Below, piece by piece: positions 8,937-20,627 of a stretch of 64,000 nt of DNA; within the stretch, counting starts at the first letter, position 1, and the number at the start of each line of letters is the position of its first letter. The notes beneath the pieces were generated by a model. The model was not told the DNA's origin. It saw only the letters and a list, made by a program, of their open reading frames with translations, and ran no database searches. The position numbers and the translations under genes were made by a program. Origin of the DNA: Superficieibacter electus (lineage in GTDB: Bacteria > Pseudomonadota > Gammaproteobacteria > Enterobacterales > Enterobacteriaceae); assembly GCF_002915575.1 (NCBI RefSeq), contig NZ_PQGD01000003.1:62001-126000 (forward strand), given 5' to 3'.

Positions 8937-9500
8937 TTAACGGCTCCGCTTAGCGTGACGTTCCCGGTTCTCTATCTTCGCTTCGCTGGATTTTCGCAAC
9001 GCAACATAACAGGCCCCGCTACCGCCATGATGTGCAGAGGCTACACAATAAGCCTGCACATCATCAAACTCAGCCAGCCAGCGGGCAAGATAACTGCGGA
9101 TAATATTGGCATGCGCGTTGTCATCTCGCCCTTTTCCATGGACTATCACCACATTGCGCAAACCGTCTTTACAGGCCTGAGTTATAAATCTGAACAGATT
9201 TTGCCGGCATGTTTCGACTGGCTGGCGAAGTAAATTCAGGCTGGCCTGAGGGCGATATTTCCCCTGCCTGAGCTTCTCAAGTACGCCAGTTTGTACACCT
9301 TCACGTTTGAATTCCAGAGGCGTTGCAAGCGGGATCACGTCTAAAAAACCGCTTGTCAGAAAGTTATCCAGTTGAAGCAAATCGATACGCGCAGGCGCGC
9401 GAGTATTGCGGGTCGGATACCATTTTACGTCACTACAGTGTTTAAGTGGCTGGACATCCTCCATGGCGTCAAGAAATAGCGATTTGTCGTCAAGGTTCAT
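8937..9500 (-). CDS. smrA: Smr-domain endonuclease SmrA
   Basis: A 187-residue protein equal in length to E. coli YdaL/SmrA. The C-terminal Smr domain (residues ~85-170) carries the HGKG motif (VIVHGKGRDD) and the AHHGGSGACYVAL segment seen in MutS2-type Smr domains, which nick DNA. The N-terminal half resembles the YdaL-specific region with a short DLLQLD helix. It may act in suppressing homologous recombination or in RNA handling; its in vivo role is unclear. In E. coli smrA neighbours mcaS and the abg genes, not ydgD, so the left edge of this gene marks an order change. Confidence 0.88.
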   Translation of the reverse strand: MNLDDKSLFLDAMEDVQPLKHCSDVKWYPTRNTRAPARIDLLQLDNFLTSGFLDVIPLATPLEFKREGVQTGVLEKLRQGKYRPQASLNLLRQPVETCRQNLFRFITQACKDGLRNVVIVHGKGRDDNAHANIIRSYLARWLAEFDDVQAYCVASAHHGGSGACYVALRKSSEAKIENRERHAKRSR

Positions 9501-9688
9501 GTTCTATCCTCCGGCTACCCTTACGAATTTACTATAGCGGCGTCATCTCACACTCACAACGCGATTTACACTGTTCACCCGCATAGCGCGTGTGGCCTGC
9601 CGTAGGCTAAATATACCAGGAAGTGAAAAGTTTAATAGCGCTTAATAGTCATTAACCAGAGTTAATATATTGATCATCCTTAAAGATC

Positions 9689-9704
9689 TGTGAAATATAT
9701 CACC
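9689..9704 (+). promoter_or_regulatory. CRP site upstream of the McaS-like RNA
   Basis: TGTGA-N6-TCACC matches the CRP consensus TGTGA-N6-TCACA at nine of ten positions. Its centre is about 58-61 bp before the inferred RNA start, a class I activation distance. McaS is CRP-activated in E. coli. Confidence 0.7.
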
Positions 9705-9754
9705 CGATAGCGCTGGAAAATATCTGATAACTTGTTATAACTTAATCTATCCGC

Positions 9755-9842
9755 ATCACGGAAAATAAATGTGGAAAAAACGAAGGAACCCGATACTTAA
9801 TCACTCTGGAGTCTGTTGGATGTCGGCAGGCTCTGTTTTTTA
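9755..9842 (+). ncRNA. mcaS: McaS-like small regulatory RNA
   Basis: The stretch ends in a strong intrinsic terminator: GAGTCTG (9809-9815) pairs with CAGGCTC (9827-9833), followed by a T run at 9836-9841. The loop GGATGTCG and stem closely resemble the 3' end of E. coli McaS as I remember it. That RNA is a ~95-nt Hfq-dependent regulator of curli, flagella and PGA biofilm genes, located beside smrA. The 5' half is diverged from E. coli. A TAATCT -10-like element lies at 9743-9748 and a CRP site further upstream. The 5' end is estimated to within a few bases. Confidence 0.65.
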
Positions 9843-10061
9843 TCCGTTTTTTGCCACCCTCCTGCTTTCGCGCTTTACTGGTCTATCTTTCTCTTGCTTT
9901 CACCGCTTAATTCATAACCATAACTTATCTATATTGCTTCCCCCTGAGATCACCTGCGATAAAAATATTGAGCATGATTAATTTATAAGCAAAAAAGGTA
10001 ATGCTTGCGTCCCCGGCAAAAGATGCACATTATTTATCCTTCACAGTAACGGGAAAAAATA
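9843..10061. other. Intergenic stretch between mcaS and ogt
   Basis: AT-rich sequence with no convincing gene. A 70-codon frame (9769-9981) runs through the small RNA terminator, has no ribosome site and has unlikely composition. In E. coli the abg operon lies here; no trace of it is visible. The end presumably contains the ogt promoter. Confidence 0.6.
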
Positions 10062-10577
10062 ATGTTGACACTTTTACAGGATAAAATTTCGACACCGTTA
10101 GGTTTGCTCTGGCTGATTTGTGATGAGCAATTTCGCCTGCGCGCGGTGGAATGGGATGAATATAGCGCGCGCATGGAGCTTCTACTCGATCTGCACTACA
10201 AAAAAACAGGATATTGTCGAAAGGATGCCGTGAACCCCGGCGATCTTAGCCAGAAACTCGCAAACTATTTTGAGGGAGATCTGGCTATTATTGACACACT
10301 CCCGACGGAAACTGCTGGCACCCCTTTTCAGCGCGAAGTGTGGAAAGCGCTGCGTGACATCCCCTGTGGCCAGGTCATGCATTATGGTCAACTGGCCACA
10401 AAGCTGGGACGCAGCGGAGCGGCCAGAGCCGTCGGGGCAGCTAATGGCTCAAACCCGATCAGTATCGTTGTGCCGTGCCATCGGGTGATTGGCACAAACG
10501 GTACCCTGACGGGCTATGCGGGTGGCATTGCCCGTAAAGAGTGGCTTTTGCGCCATGAAGGCTATCTTTTACTTTGA
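10062..10577 (+). CDS. ogt: O6-methylguanine-DNA methyltransferase Ogt
   Basis: A 171-residue suicide methyltransferase, the same length as E. coli Ogt. It transfers the alkyl group from O6-alkylguanine or O4-alkylthymine in DNA to its own cysteine. The active-site motif PCHRVIG follows NPISIVV. The recognition-helix segment [14 protein letters not shown] and the start of the C-terminal domain at [11 protein letters not shown] are all intact. This is the constitutive enzyme, distinct from the inducible Ada. It lies 184 bp before fnr on the same strand, the same ogt-fnr pairing as in E. coli but without the abg operon next to it. Confidence 0.96.
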   Translation: MLTLLQDKISTPLGLLWLICDEQFRLRAVEWDEYSARMELLLDLHYKKTGYCRKDAVNPGDLSQKLANYFEGDLAIIDTLPTETAGTPFQREVWKALRDIPCGQVMHYGQLATKLGRSGAARAVGAANGSNPISIVVPCHRVIGTNGTLTGYAGGIARKEWLLRHEGYLLL

Positions 10578-10728
10578 TTATACGTGCGCAGTTTCAGGTT
10601 TACGTTTGTTGACCTGTCCTATAACCCTAGCAATATCAAGGGGATGAATTTATATCTTTTTGAACTATTTCATTATTCAGCGAATGCGGTTTTAGCAGGG
10701 TTACTTGCTCACAAAAAAGATGATAAAA

Positions 10729-10742
10729 TTGACCAATATCAA
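10729..10742 (+). promoter_or_regulatory. FNR box in the fnr promoter
   Basis: TTGAC-CAAT-ATCAA fits the FNR consensus TTGAT-N4-ATCAA with one mismatch. It lies 19 bp before the fnr ATG, where E. coli FNR represses its own gene. Confidence 0.8.
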
Positions 10743-10761
10743 TAACGGCCTGAGCAGACCT

Positions 10762-11514
10762 ATGATCCCGGAAAAGCGAATTATACGGCGCATTCAGTCT
10801 GGCGGATGTGCGATCCATTGTCAGGATTGCAGTATCAGCCAACTTTGCATTCCATTCACGCTGAATGAGCATGAGCTCGATCAACTCGATAATATTATCG
10901 AGCGGAAGAAGCCCATCCAGAAAAGCCAGACGCTCTTTAAAGCGGGTGATGAACTGAAATCGCTGTACGCCATTCGTTCCGGCACGATCAAAAGCTATAC
11001 CATCACTGAACAAGGTGATGAGCAGATCACAGGCTTTCATCTGGCGGGCGATTTAGTCGGTTTTGATGCTATCGGGACGGGCCATCATCCAAGCTTCGCG
11101 CAGGCGCTTGAAACCTCAATGGTATGTGAAATTCCCTTCGAGACGCTGGATGACTTGTCCGGCAAGATGCCGAACCTGCGCCAACAAATGATGCGTCTGA
11201 TGAGCGGCGAAATCAAAGGCGACCAGGATATGATCCTGTTGTTGTCTAAAAAGAATGCCGAAGAACGCCTGGCCGCCTTCATCTACAATCTGTCACGTCG
11301 TTTCGCTCAGCGGGGCTTTTCACCGCGCGAGTTTCGCCTGACCATGACTCGCGGTGACATTGGTAACTATTTAGGTCTTACGGTTGAAACCATTAGCCGC
11401 CTGCTGGGCCGTTTTCAGAAAAGCGGCATGCTGGCAGTGAAAGGTAAGTATATTACCATTGAAAATAATGACACGCTGGCACAGCTGGCGGGACATAGCC
11501 GCAACCCTGCCTGA
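10762..11514 (+). CDS. fnr: Anaerobic global regulator FNR
   Basis: A 250-residue CRP/FNR-family regulator almost identical to E. coli FNR. Cysteines 20, 23 and 29, with a fourth near 122 (MVCEIPF), ligate the oxygen-labile [4Fe-4S] cluster; Cys16 is also kept. The C-terminal recognition helix reads [11 protein letters not shown]. The holo form dimerises without oxygen and activates anaerobic respiration genes. The start is ATG 10762, giving the canonical MIPEKR; an upstream in-frame start at 10705 would place coding sequence across the FNR box. Monocistronic, followed by uspE 140 bp on. Confidence 0.98.
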   Translation: MIPEKRIIRRIQSGGCAIHCQDCSISQLCIPFTLNEHELDQLDNIIERKKPIQKSQTLFKAGDELKSLYAIRSGTIKSYTITEQGDEQITGFHLAGDLVGFDAIGTGHHPSFAQALETSMVCEIPFETLDDLSGKMPNLRQQMMRLMSGEIKGDQDMILLLSKKNAEERLAAFIYNLSRRFAQRGFSPREFRLTMTRGDIGNYLGLTVETISRLLGRFQKSGMLAVKGKYITIENNDTLAQLAGHSRNPA

Positions 11515-11531
11515 TTGTCATTTGCCCCCCG

Positions 11532-11577
11532 CCTTCGCCAGACGTTATATTTTTCTGATTTATTGATCTGGCGAGGG
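11532..11577 (+). other. Long-loop inverted repeat between fnr and uspE
   Basis: TCGCCAGA (11535-11542) pairs with TCTGGCGA (11567-11574). The stem extends by three more pairs outward, giving about 11 bp around a 24-nt AT-rich loop. It may be the fnr terminator region or part of the uspE leader. No U-tract follows. Confidence 0.45.
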
Positions 11578-11654
11578 TAATCCTCTGTTTCATTTTACAT
11601 AGATGAGTTATCTTGTAGTTACAGACTGTGGCGACAGTTGTAAGGAGACCCACT

Positions 11655-12605
11655 ATGGCAAAATATCAAAATATGCTGGTCGCTATCGACCCGAATCAGG
11701 ACGATCAACCCGCATTGCGGCGCGCCGTTTATTTGCACCAACGCATCGGTGGCCGTATCAAAGCCTTTCTGCCCATCTATGATTTTTCTTATGAGATGAC
11801 CACCCTTCTCTCGCCAGACGAACGCACCGCAATGCGTCAGGGCGTGATTGGACAACGCACGGCGTGGATACGTGAGCAGGCAAAATTTTATCTTGATGCT
11901 GGCATCCCTGTCGACATTAAAGTGGTCTGGCATAATCGTCCTTTTGAAGCGATCATTCAGGAGGTGATAACTGGCGATCACGATTTACTGCTGAAAATGA
12001 CCCATCAACATGACAAACTCGAATCTGTGATTTTTACCCCAACTGACTGGCATTTATTACGTAAATGCCCTTGCCCGGTATGGATGGTTAAAGACCAGCC
12101 GTGGCCTGAAGGGGGAAAAGCACTGGTCGCGGTTAACCTTGCCAGCGAAGAGGAATATCATAATTCACTGAATGAGAAACTGGTCAAAGAGACCCTCAGT
12201 CTTGCCGAACATGTGAATCATACTGAAGTGCATCTTGGTGGCGCTTATCCGGTTACGCCTATCAATATCGCGATCGAACTCCCCGATTTCGACCCCAGCG
12301 TATACAATGACGCCATCCGCGGGCAGCACCTGCTGGCAATGAAAACCTTACGTCAGAAGTTCAGCATTAGCGAGAATATGACGCATGTCGAAAAAGGGTT
12401 GCCTGAAGAGGTCATTCCGGATCTGGCCGAGCATTTACAAGCCGGCATAGTCGTGCTCGGGACCGTTGGGCGTACAGGTCTCTCAGCCGCCTTTCTGGGT
12501 AACACCGCTGAGCAGGTTATCGACCATCTGCGCTGTGACTTGCTGGTGATCAAACCTGACCAGTTTCAGACGCCCGTAGAACTGGACGACGACGAAGACG
12601 ATTAG
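11655..12605 (+). CDS. uspE: Tandem universal stress protein UspE
   Basis: A 316-residue cytoplasmic protein with two Usp domains (residues ~1-150 and ~155-305), the size of E. coli UspE. The second domain ends in the G-rich nucleotide-binding segment [20 protein letters not shown]. The C-terminus is strongly acidic (ELDDDEDD). UspE supports motility/adhesion balance and resistance to DNA-damaging stress. TAAGGAGA precedes the ATG at 11655; an in-frame upstream codon at 11628 lies before this ribosome site and is rejected. Its 3' end faces pntB across two hairpin terminators. Confidence 0.95.
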   Translation: MAKYQNMLVAIDPNQDDQPALRRAVYLHQRIGGRIKAFLPIYDFSYEMTTLLSPDERTAMRQGVIGQRTAWIREQAKFYLDAGIPVDIKVVWHNRPFEAIIQEVITGDHDLLLKMTHQHDKLESVIFTPTDWHLLRKCPCPVWMVKDQPWPEGGKALVAVNLASEEEYHNSLNEKLVKETLSLAEHVNHTEVHLGGAYPVTPINIAIELPDFDPSVYNDAIRGQHLLAMKTLRQKFSISENMTHVEKGLPEEVIPDLAEHLQAGIVVLGTVGRTGLSAAFLGNTAEQVIDHLRCDLLVIKPDQFQTPVELDDDEDD

Positions 12606-12615
12606 TCAAAAAAGG

Positions 12616-12675
12616 CCCGGCTTGCCGGGTCAGCACCTTACGCCTGTATAAAAAAACCCGCCGAAGCGGGTTTTT
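12616..12675. terminator. Two terminator hairpins between uspE and pntB
   Basis: CCCGGC-TT-GCCGGG (12616-12629) is preceded by an A run and so ends transcripts from the pntB side. ACCCGC-CGAA-GCGGGT (12656-12671) is flanked by A and T runs and can work in both directions. Confidence 0.85.
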
Positions 12676-12694
12676 ACTTTGCAAAGAATACACC

Positions 12695-14086
<1,392 letters not shown>

Positions 14087-14093
14087 TTACCCC

Positions 14094-16131
<2,038 letters not shown>

Positions 16132-17076
16132 ATGAAGCTTAAGAACACACTCCTGGCATCCGCACTCCTGTCTGCCAGCGCGCTTTCGGCACAGGCAGCA
16201 ACAGAATTAACGCCGGAGCAGGCAGCAGCGCTGAAGCCCTATGACCGCATAGTGGTCACTGGTCGCTTCAATGCCATCGGCGATGCGGTTAGTGCCGTAT
16301 CCCGGCGTGCAGATAAAATGGGCGCAGCGTCTTTCTACATTCAGGATACGTCTGATGCTAATAACAGCGGCAACTGGCGCGTAATCGCAGATGTCTATAA
16401 AGAAAATGCGCCGCAGGCGGATAAGCCGCAAAATCGCGTGATTAACGGGGTCATGGAATTACCGAAAGATCAGGCTGTCGCGCTTGAGCCATTTGACACT
16501 GTAACTATTCAGGGTTTTTTCCGCAGTCAGCCGGAAGTGAATGACGCGATTACCAAAGCCGCTAAACAAAAAGGGGCTGCCTCTTTCTATATTGTTCGCC
16601 AGGTTGATGCGAATCAGGGCGGCAACCAGCGCATCACGGCGTTCGTGTATAAAGCTGATGCAAAAAAACGCGTGCTGCAAAGCCCTGATGCGATCCCGGC
16701 TGATTCTGAGGCTGGACGCGCCGCACTGGCTAAAGGTGGGGAAGAAGCGAAAAAAGTCGAGATTCCAGGCGTTGCAACCAGCGCTGCGCCAAGTGCAGAG
16801 ATAGGCCGTTTCTTCGAAACGCAATCATCTAAAGGTGGACGTTACACCGTCACCTTACCTGACGGCACAAAAATCGAAGAGGTCAATAAAATCACTGCTG
16901 CCCAAATGGTGCCTTTTGACAGTGTCAAATTTACCGGCAATTACGGAAATATGACCGAAGTATCTTATCAGGTAGCCAAACGCGCCGCCAAAAAAGGCGC
17001 TAAATACTACCATATTACTCGCCAGTGGCAGGAACGCGGCGGTAATGTCACTATCAGTGCCGATCTCTTTAAGTAA
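16132..17076 (+). CDS. ydgH: Periplasmic DUF1471 protein YdgH
   Basis: A 314-residue exported protein. The signal peptide spans residues 1-22 (AQA before ATELT). Three YhcN/BhsA (DUF1471) domains follow, visible as repeats of PYDRIVVTG, PFDTVTIQG and PFDSVKFTG, each with a KGAxxYxI/SFYI strand. The family is linked to stress responses and surface or biofilm traits; a three-domain member in the periplasm has no settled biochemical role. I take ATG 16132 because it begins the signal peptide; the frame extends upstream to 16003 without support. A terminator-like CCCGGCTCCTGAGTCGGG lies just after the stop. Confidence 0.93.
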   Translation: MKLKNTLLASALLSASALSAQAATELTPEQAAALKPYDRIVVTGRFNAIGDAVSAVSRRADKMGAASFYIQDTSDANNSGNWRVIADVYKENAPQADKPQNRVINGVMELPKDQAVALEPFDTVTIQGFFRSQPEVNDAITKAAKQKGAASFYIVRQVDANQGGNQRITAFVYKADAKKRVLQSPDAIPADSEAGRAALAKGGEEAKKVEIPGVATSAAPSAEIGRFFETQSSKGGRYTVTLPDGTKIEEVNKITAAQMVPFDSVKFTGNYGNMTEVSYQVAKRAAKKGAKYYHITRQWQERGGNVTISADLFK

Positions 17077-17287
17077 GCCTTTTCTCTAAACCCGGCTCCT
17101 GAGTCGGGTTTCAGAGTGATCCTGTTCCACAACCTATTTTTGACACTATTCTCTCTATTCCCGTCTTTCATTATTGCATCTCAGTAACACACTTCGTACA
17201 ATCCCGCGCCTCAGAGCGATCAACCATCTTTATGCGCTTTATTAAGATAAATATTCGTCAGCGCACCTTTTTTGCCACAGGATAGCC

Positions 17288-18670
17288 ATGGAAAAGAAAC
17301 TTGGTCTTAGTGCATTAACTGCACTTGTGTTGAGCTCTATGTTAGGGGCGGGAGTTTTCAGCCTGCCGCAGAATATGGCACAGGTCGCAAGCCCGATGGC
17401 GTTGATGATCGGCTGGGCGATTACCGGCGTTGGCATCCTGCTACTGGCCTTTGCCATGCTGCTATTAACCCGCCTGCGTCCCGAACTTGATGGTGGCATA
17501 TTTACCTATGCGCGCGAGGGTTTTGGTGAGCTAATCGGGTTTTGCTCCGCCTGGGGTTACTGGCTGTGCGCGGTCATTGCTAATGTTTCATATCTGGTCA
17601 TTGTTTTCTCCGCGCTCAGTTTTTTTACCGACTCACCCGAACTGCGTTTCTTTGGTGATGGCAATACCTGGCAAGCCATTACCGGCTCCTCCATTCTGCT
17701 GTGGATCGTGCATGCGCTGGTCCTGCGCGGTGTACAAACCGCGGCGGGGATTAACCTGGTTGCCACTCTTGCAAAACTCTTGCCGCTGGGGTTGTTCATC
17801 GTGCTGGCCGGTATGGCGTTTAGTCTTGATATCTTCACGCTCGATTTCCGCGGCGTGGAGTTAGCGATGCCGGTCTGGGAGCAGGTCAAAGGTACGATGT
17901 TGATCACGTTATGGGTATTTATCGGGGTAGAAGGCGCAGTGGTTGTGTCGGCACGGGCGCAAAATAAGCGTGATGTCGGGCGGGCCACATTACTGGCAGT
18001 GCTATCCGCACTGGCCGTTTATTTGCTGGTCACCCTGCTTTCTCTGGGTGTTATTCCGCGCCCCGAACTGGCAGAAATGCGCAATCCGTCAATGGCCGGT
18101 CTGATGGTCAGGATGATGGGCTCATGGGGAGAGGTGATCATTGCGACAGGTTTAATTATTTCCGTGTGCGGTGCTTATCTCAGCTGGACCATTATGGCTG
18201 CCGAAGTTCCGCTGGTAGCAGCAACGTATAAAGCATTCCCGCGCATGTTTGCCAGACAGAACAAAAATAATGCCCCGGCAGCTTCATTGTGGCTAACGAA
18301 TATCAGCGTGCAGGTGTGTCTGCTGCTTATCTGGCTGACGCATTCAGATTACAACACGCTACTGAATATTGCCTCAGAGATGATCCTGGTTCCTTATTTC
18401 CTGGTAGGGGCATTTCTGGTGAAAGTTGCCATCCGGCCTCTTCAACGTGCCGTAGGTATCGGAGCCTGTATTTATGGTTTATGGTTATTGTATGCCTCCG
18501 GTCCTCTGCATTTACTGCTATCAGTCATATTGTATGCGCCGGGGCTGATGGTGTTTATCTACGCACGCCGTACGCATCACCATGACAGTAAATTAAGAGC
18601 AGGCGAACAGGCCTTGATAGTTTTCTTACTGGTTGCCGCCGTTCCAGCAACCTGGATATTGATGGGGTAA
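17288..18670 (+). CDS. ydgI: APC-family basic amino acid antiporter YdgI (ArcD-like)
   Basis: A 460-residue inner-membrane transporter with 12-13 predicted helices, colinear with E. coli YdgI. The N-terminal SSMLGAGVFSLPQN is the unwound-helix motif of APC exchangers. It belongs to the arginine/ornithine antiporter subfamily, so exchange of basic amino acids is likely. No arc (arginine deiminase) genes are adjacent, so the physiological pair is unknown. It is followed by folM after 36 bp and may be cotranscribed with it. Confidence 0.9.
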   Translation: MEKKLGLSALTALVLSSMLGAGVFSLPQNMAQVASPMALMIGWAITGVGILLLAFAMLLLTRLRPELDGGIFTYAREGFGELIGFCSAWGYWLCAVIANVSYLVIVFSALSFFTDSPELRFFGDGNTWQAITGSSILLWIVHALVLRGVQTAAGINLVATLAKLLPLGLFIVLAGMAFSLDIFTLDFRGVELAMPVWEQVKGTMLITLWVFIGVEGAVVVSARAQNKRDVGRATLLAVLSALAVYLLVTLLSLGVIPRPELAEMRNPSMAGLMVRMMGSWGEVIIATGLIISVCGAYLSWTIMAAEVPLVAATYKAFPRMFARQNKNNAPAASLWLTNISVQVCLLLIWLTHSDYNTLLNIASEMILVPYFLVGAFLVKVAIRPLQRAVGIGACIYGLWLLYASGPLHLLLSVILYAPGLMVFIYARRTHHHDSKLRAGEQALIVFLLVAAVPATWILMG

Positions 18671-18706
18671 GCCGCGCCCCATCGCTAATCGCTTAAGGAG
18701 ATAACG

Positions 18707-19426
18707 ATGGGAAGCCAGCCACATCCGATCTTGATCACCGGTGGAGGCCGGCGTATTGGCCTCGCTCTGGCACATCACTTCCTGAATCATTTTCAGCCGG
18801 TTATCGTCAGCTATCGCACCCGCTACGCCGCCATTGATGGTCTGGAAAAAGCCGGTGCTATTTGTATCCAGGCTGACTTTTGCCACGATGAAGGCATTCT
18901 GGCATTTGCCGAAGACGTGAAAAAACAGACGTCATCTCTGCGGGCCATCATCCATAATGCCAGCACATGGGCGGCGGAAAAATCCGGTACCTCCTTATCT
19001 GACGTGCTCTCCGCCATGCTGCATGTTCACGTTCATGCTCCCTATTTGCTCAATCATGCGCTGGAAGATTTGTTGCGCAGACGCGGTCATGCCGCCAGCG
19101 ATATTATCCATTTTACCGATTACGTGGTTGAGCGTGGCAGCGACAAGCACATCGCGTATGCTGCCAGTAAAGCGGCGCTGGACAATATGACCCGTTCCTT
19201 TGCCCGCAAGCTGGCACCTGAGGTGAAAGTTAATGCCATCGCGCCTTCATTGATCCTGTTTAATGAACAGGACGATGCGGATTATCGTCAGCAGGTGTTG
19301 AACAAATCATTAATGAAAATTGCGCCTGGTGAGAAAGAAATTATCGATCTGGTTAATTATCTGCTCGTCAGTTGCTACGTGACCGGGCGGAGCTTCGCCG
19401 TTGATGGTGGGCGACCGCTACGTTAG
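18707..19426 (+). CDS. folM: Dihydromonapterin/dihydrofolate reductase FolM
   Basis: A 239-residue short-chain dehydrogenase/reductase. It carries the SDR cofactor motif TGGGRRIGLALA near the N-terminus, the Arg-rich NADPH-preferring form, and the catalytic YAASK near residue 150. FolM makes tetrahydromonapterin, the cofactor of phenylalanine hydroxylase in some bacteria, and has weak dihydrofolate reductase activity. AAGGAG lies directly before the ATG. Its stop overlaps the stop of convergent ydgC by four bases. Confidence 0.93.
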   Translation: MGSQPHPILITGGGRRIGLALAHHFLNHFQPVIVSYRTRYAAIDGLEKAGAICIQADFCHDEGILAFAEDVKKQTSSLRAIIHNASTWAAEKSGTSLSDVLSAMLHVHVHAPYLLNHALEDLLRRRGHAASDIIHFTDYVVERGSDKHIAYAASKAALDNMTRSFARKLAPEVKVNAIAPSLILFNEQDDADYRQQVLNKSLMKIAPGEKEIIDLVNYLLVSCYVTGRSFAVDGGRPLR

Positions 19427-19758
19427 TGAAAACGACTCCAGACCAATATCAACAACCAGGCGCTCAGGCTCCAGCACAGTACTGCCCAACCCAGCGCCAG
19501 CGGAAGGCGCATAACACCAGTGAAGAACCATAAAGTCAGCAAATAGAGGAAATAAGGGATGATAGACCACATACCAAAAACAATGGTGGTACGTAATGCT
19601 TCAGTCCCCCGCTCATTTGCGACAATATAATGTGCAATGAGTGCGAAAGTTGGAAATAGTGGGACCAATCCAGCGATGTAGTAATTTTTTGTTTTGGCTA
19701 ATAATCCAATAAGAACCACTACCAGCGCACCCAGCATCGCTTTGATCAAGAGTCCCAT
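19423..19758 (-). CDS. ydgC: Inner-membrane protein YdgC (GlpM family)
   Basis: A 111-residue protein with four predicted helices, matching the GlpM/YdgC family in length. In Pseudomonas a GlpM homologue affects alginate production; in enterics the function is unknown. It is encoded opposite folM and divergent from rstA, whose promoter shares the 126-bp gap. Its weakly charged loops and absence of any catalytic motif point to a small structural or transport role. Confidence 0.88.
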   Translation of the reverse strand: MGLLIKAMLGALVVVLIGLLAKTKNYYIAGLVPLFPTFALIAHYIVANERGTEALRTTIVFGMWSIIPYFLYLLTLWFFTGVMRLPLALGWAVLCWSLSAWLLILVWSRFH

Positions 19759-19812
19759 TCCTTTGCCTTTAACAGATAGATAACAATTAGCGCAGCATAA
19801 CGGAAGTCACTC

Positions 19813-19829
19813 TGTTTATGAACGATTAA
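19813..19829 (+). promoter_or_regulatory. Candidate PhoP box upstream of rstA
   Basis: TGTTTA-TGAAC-GATTAA resembles the PhoP direct repeat (T/G)GTTTA-N5-(T/G)GTTTA, with a degenerate second half. rstA is a PhoP target in E. coli. The nearest -10-like element (TATGTT at 19853) is further away than usual, so support is moderate. Confidence 0.5.
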
Positions 19830-19884
19830 TGGAAGCTTTTGTCCCGGGGGTGTATGTTAGCTTTTTTGGTAGTGTATCAATCGC

Positions 19885-20601
19885 ATGAATAAAATTGTTT
19901 TTGTCGAAGACGATCCTGAAGTTGGCGCGCTCATTGCCGCCTGGCTCGGGAAACATGATTTTGAGGTCATCATTGAAACGCGTGGCGATCGCGCTGAAGA
20001 GATAATTCTTCGCGAAGCGCCCGATCTCGTGTTGCTGGATATTATGCTTCCGGGAAAGGATGGGATGACGATATGTCGTGATTTACGCAGCCAGTGGCAG
20101 GGCCCAATTGTCCTTTTGACCTCGCTTGATAGCGATATGAACCATATCCTTTCTCTTGAGCTCGGCGCTAACGATTATATTCTAAAAACAACACCTCCCG
20201 CCGTGCTTCTGGCCCGGTTGCGTTTACACCTTCGCCAGCACATTACCACGTCGTCAAAGCCGGTCACCACCGCCCTGACCCCGCATAAAACTATGCGTTT
20301 TGGCACGCTGACCATAGACCCGATAAACCGCCAAATATTATTAGGCAGTGATAATATCGTCCTTTCTACGGCTGATTTTGATCTCCTGTGGGAGTTAGCC
20401 ACTCATGCCGGGCAAATTATGGATCGTGATGCATTGCTGAAAAACCTGCGCGGCGTTAGCTATGACGGCATGGATCGCAGTGTTGACGTTGCCATCTCTC
20501 GCCTGCGTAAGAAATTGCAGGATAGTGCGACCGAACCCTATCGCATTAAAACCGTGCGCAATAAAGGCTATTTATTTGCCCCGCATGCCTGGGATAATTA
20601 A
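19885..20601 (+). CDS. rstA: Response regulator RstA
   Basis: A 238-residue OmpR-family response regulator. The receiver domain has the acidic pair Asp9/Asp10, phospho-acceptor Asp52 (LLDIMLPGKDG) and Lys in ILKTTPP. The winged-helix DNA-binding domain covers residues ~140-235 (SVDVAISRLRKKL). With RstB it controls acid (asr), curli, iron and anaerobic genes. It starts 26 bp before rstB in one operon. The candidate PhoP box upstream would place it under Mg2+-sensing PhoQ/PhoP. Confidence 0.96.
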   Translation: MNKIVFVEDDPEVGALIAAWLGKHDFEVIIETRGDRAEEIILREAPDLVLLDIMLPGKDGMTICRDLRSQWQGPIVLLTSLDSDMNHILSLELGANDYILKTTPPAVLLARLRLHLRQHITTSSKPVTTALTPHKTMRFGTLTIDPINRQILLGSDNIVLSTADFDLLWELATHAGQIMDRDALLKNLRGVSYDGMDRSVDVAISRLRKKLQDSATEPYRIKTVRNKGYLFAPHAWDN

Positions 20602-20627
20602 CGTTTAGACACGCATAGAGTAATGTT

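Noticed and set aside
9769-9981. A 70-codon frame between smrA and ogt
   Set aside because: It crosses the small RNA terminator, lacks a Shine-Dalgarno and resembles no family I know.
11611-11633. A second Ter-like site in reverse orientation before uspE
   Set aside because: Only the eight bases TAGTTACA match; the bases that follow (GACTGTGG) do not fit the Ter core ACATACTT.
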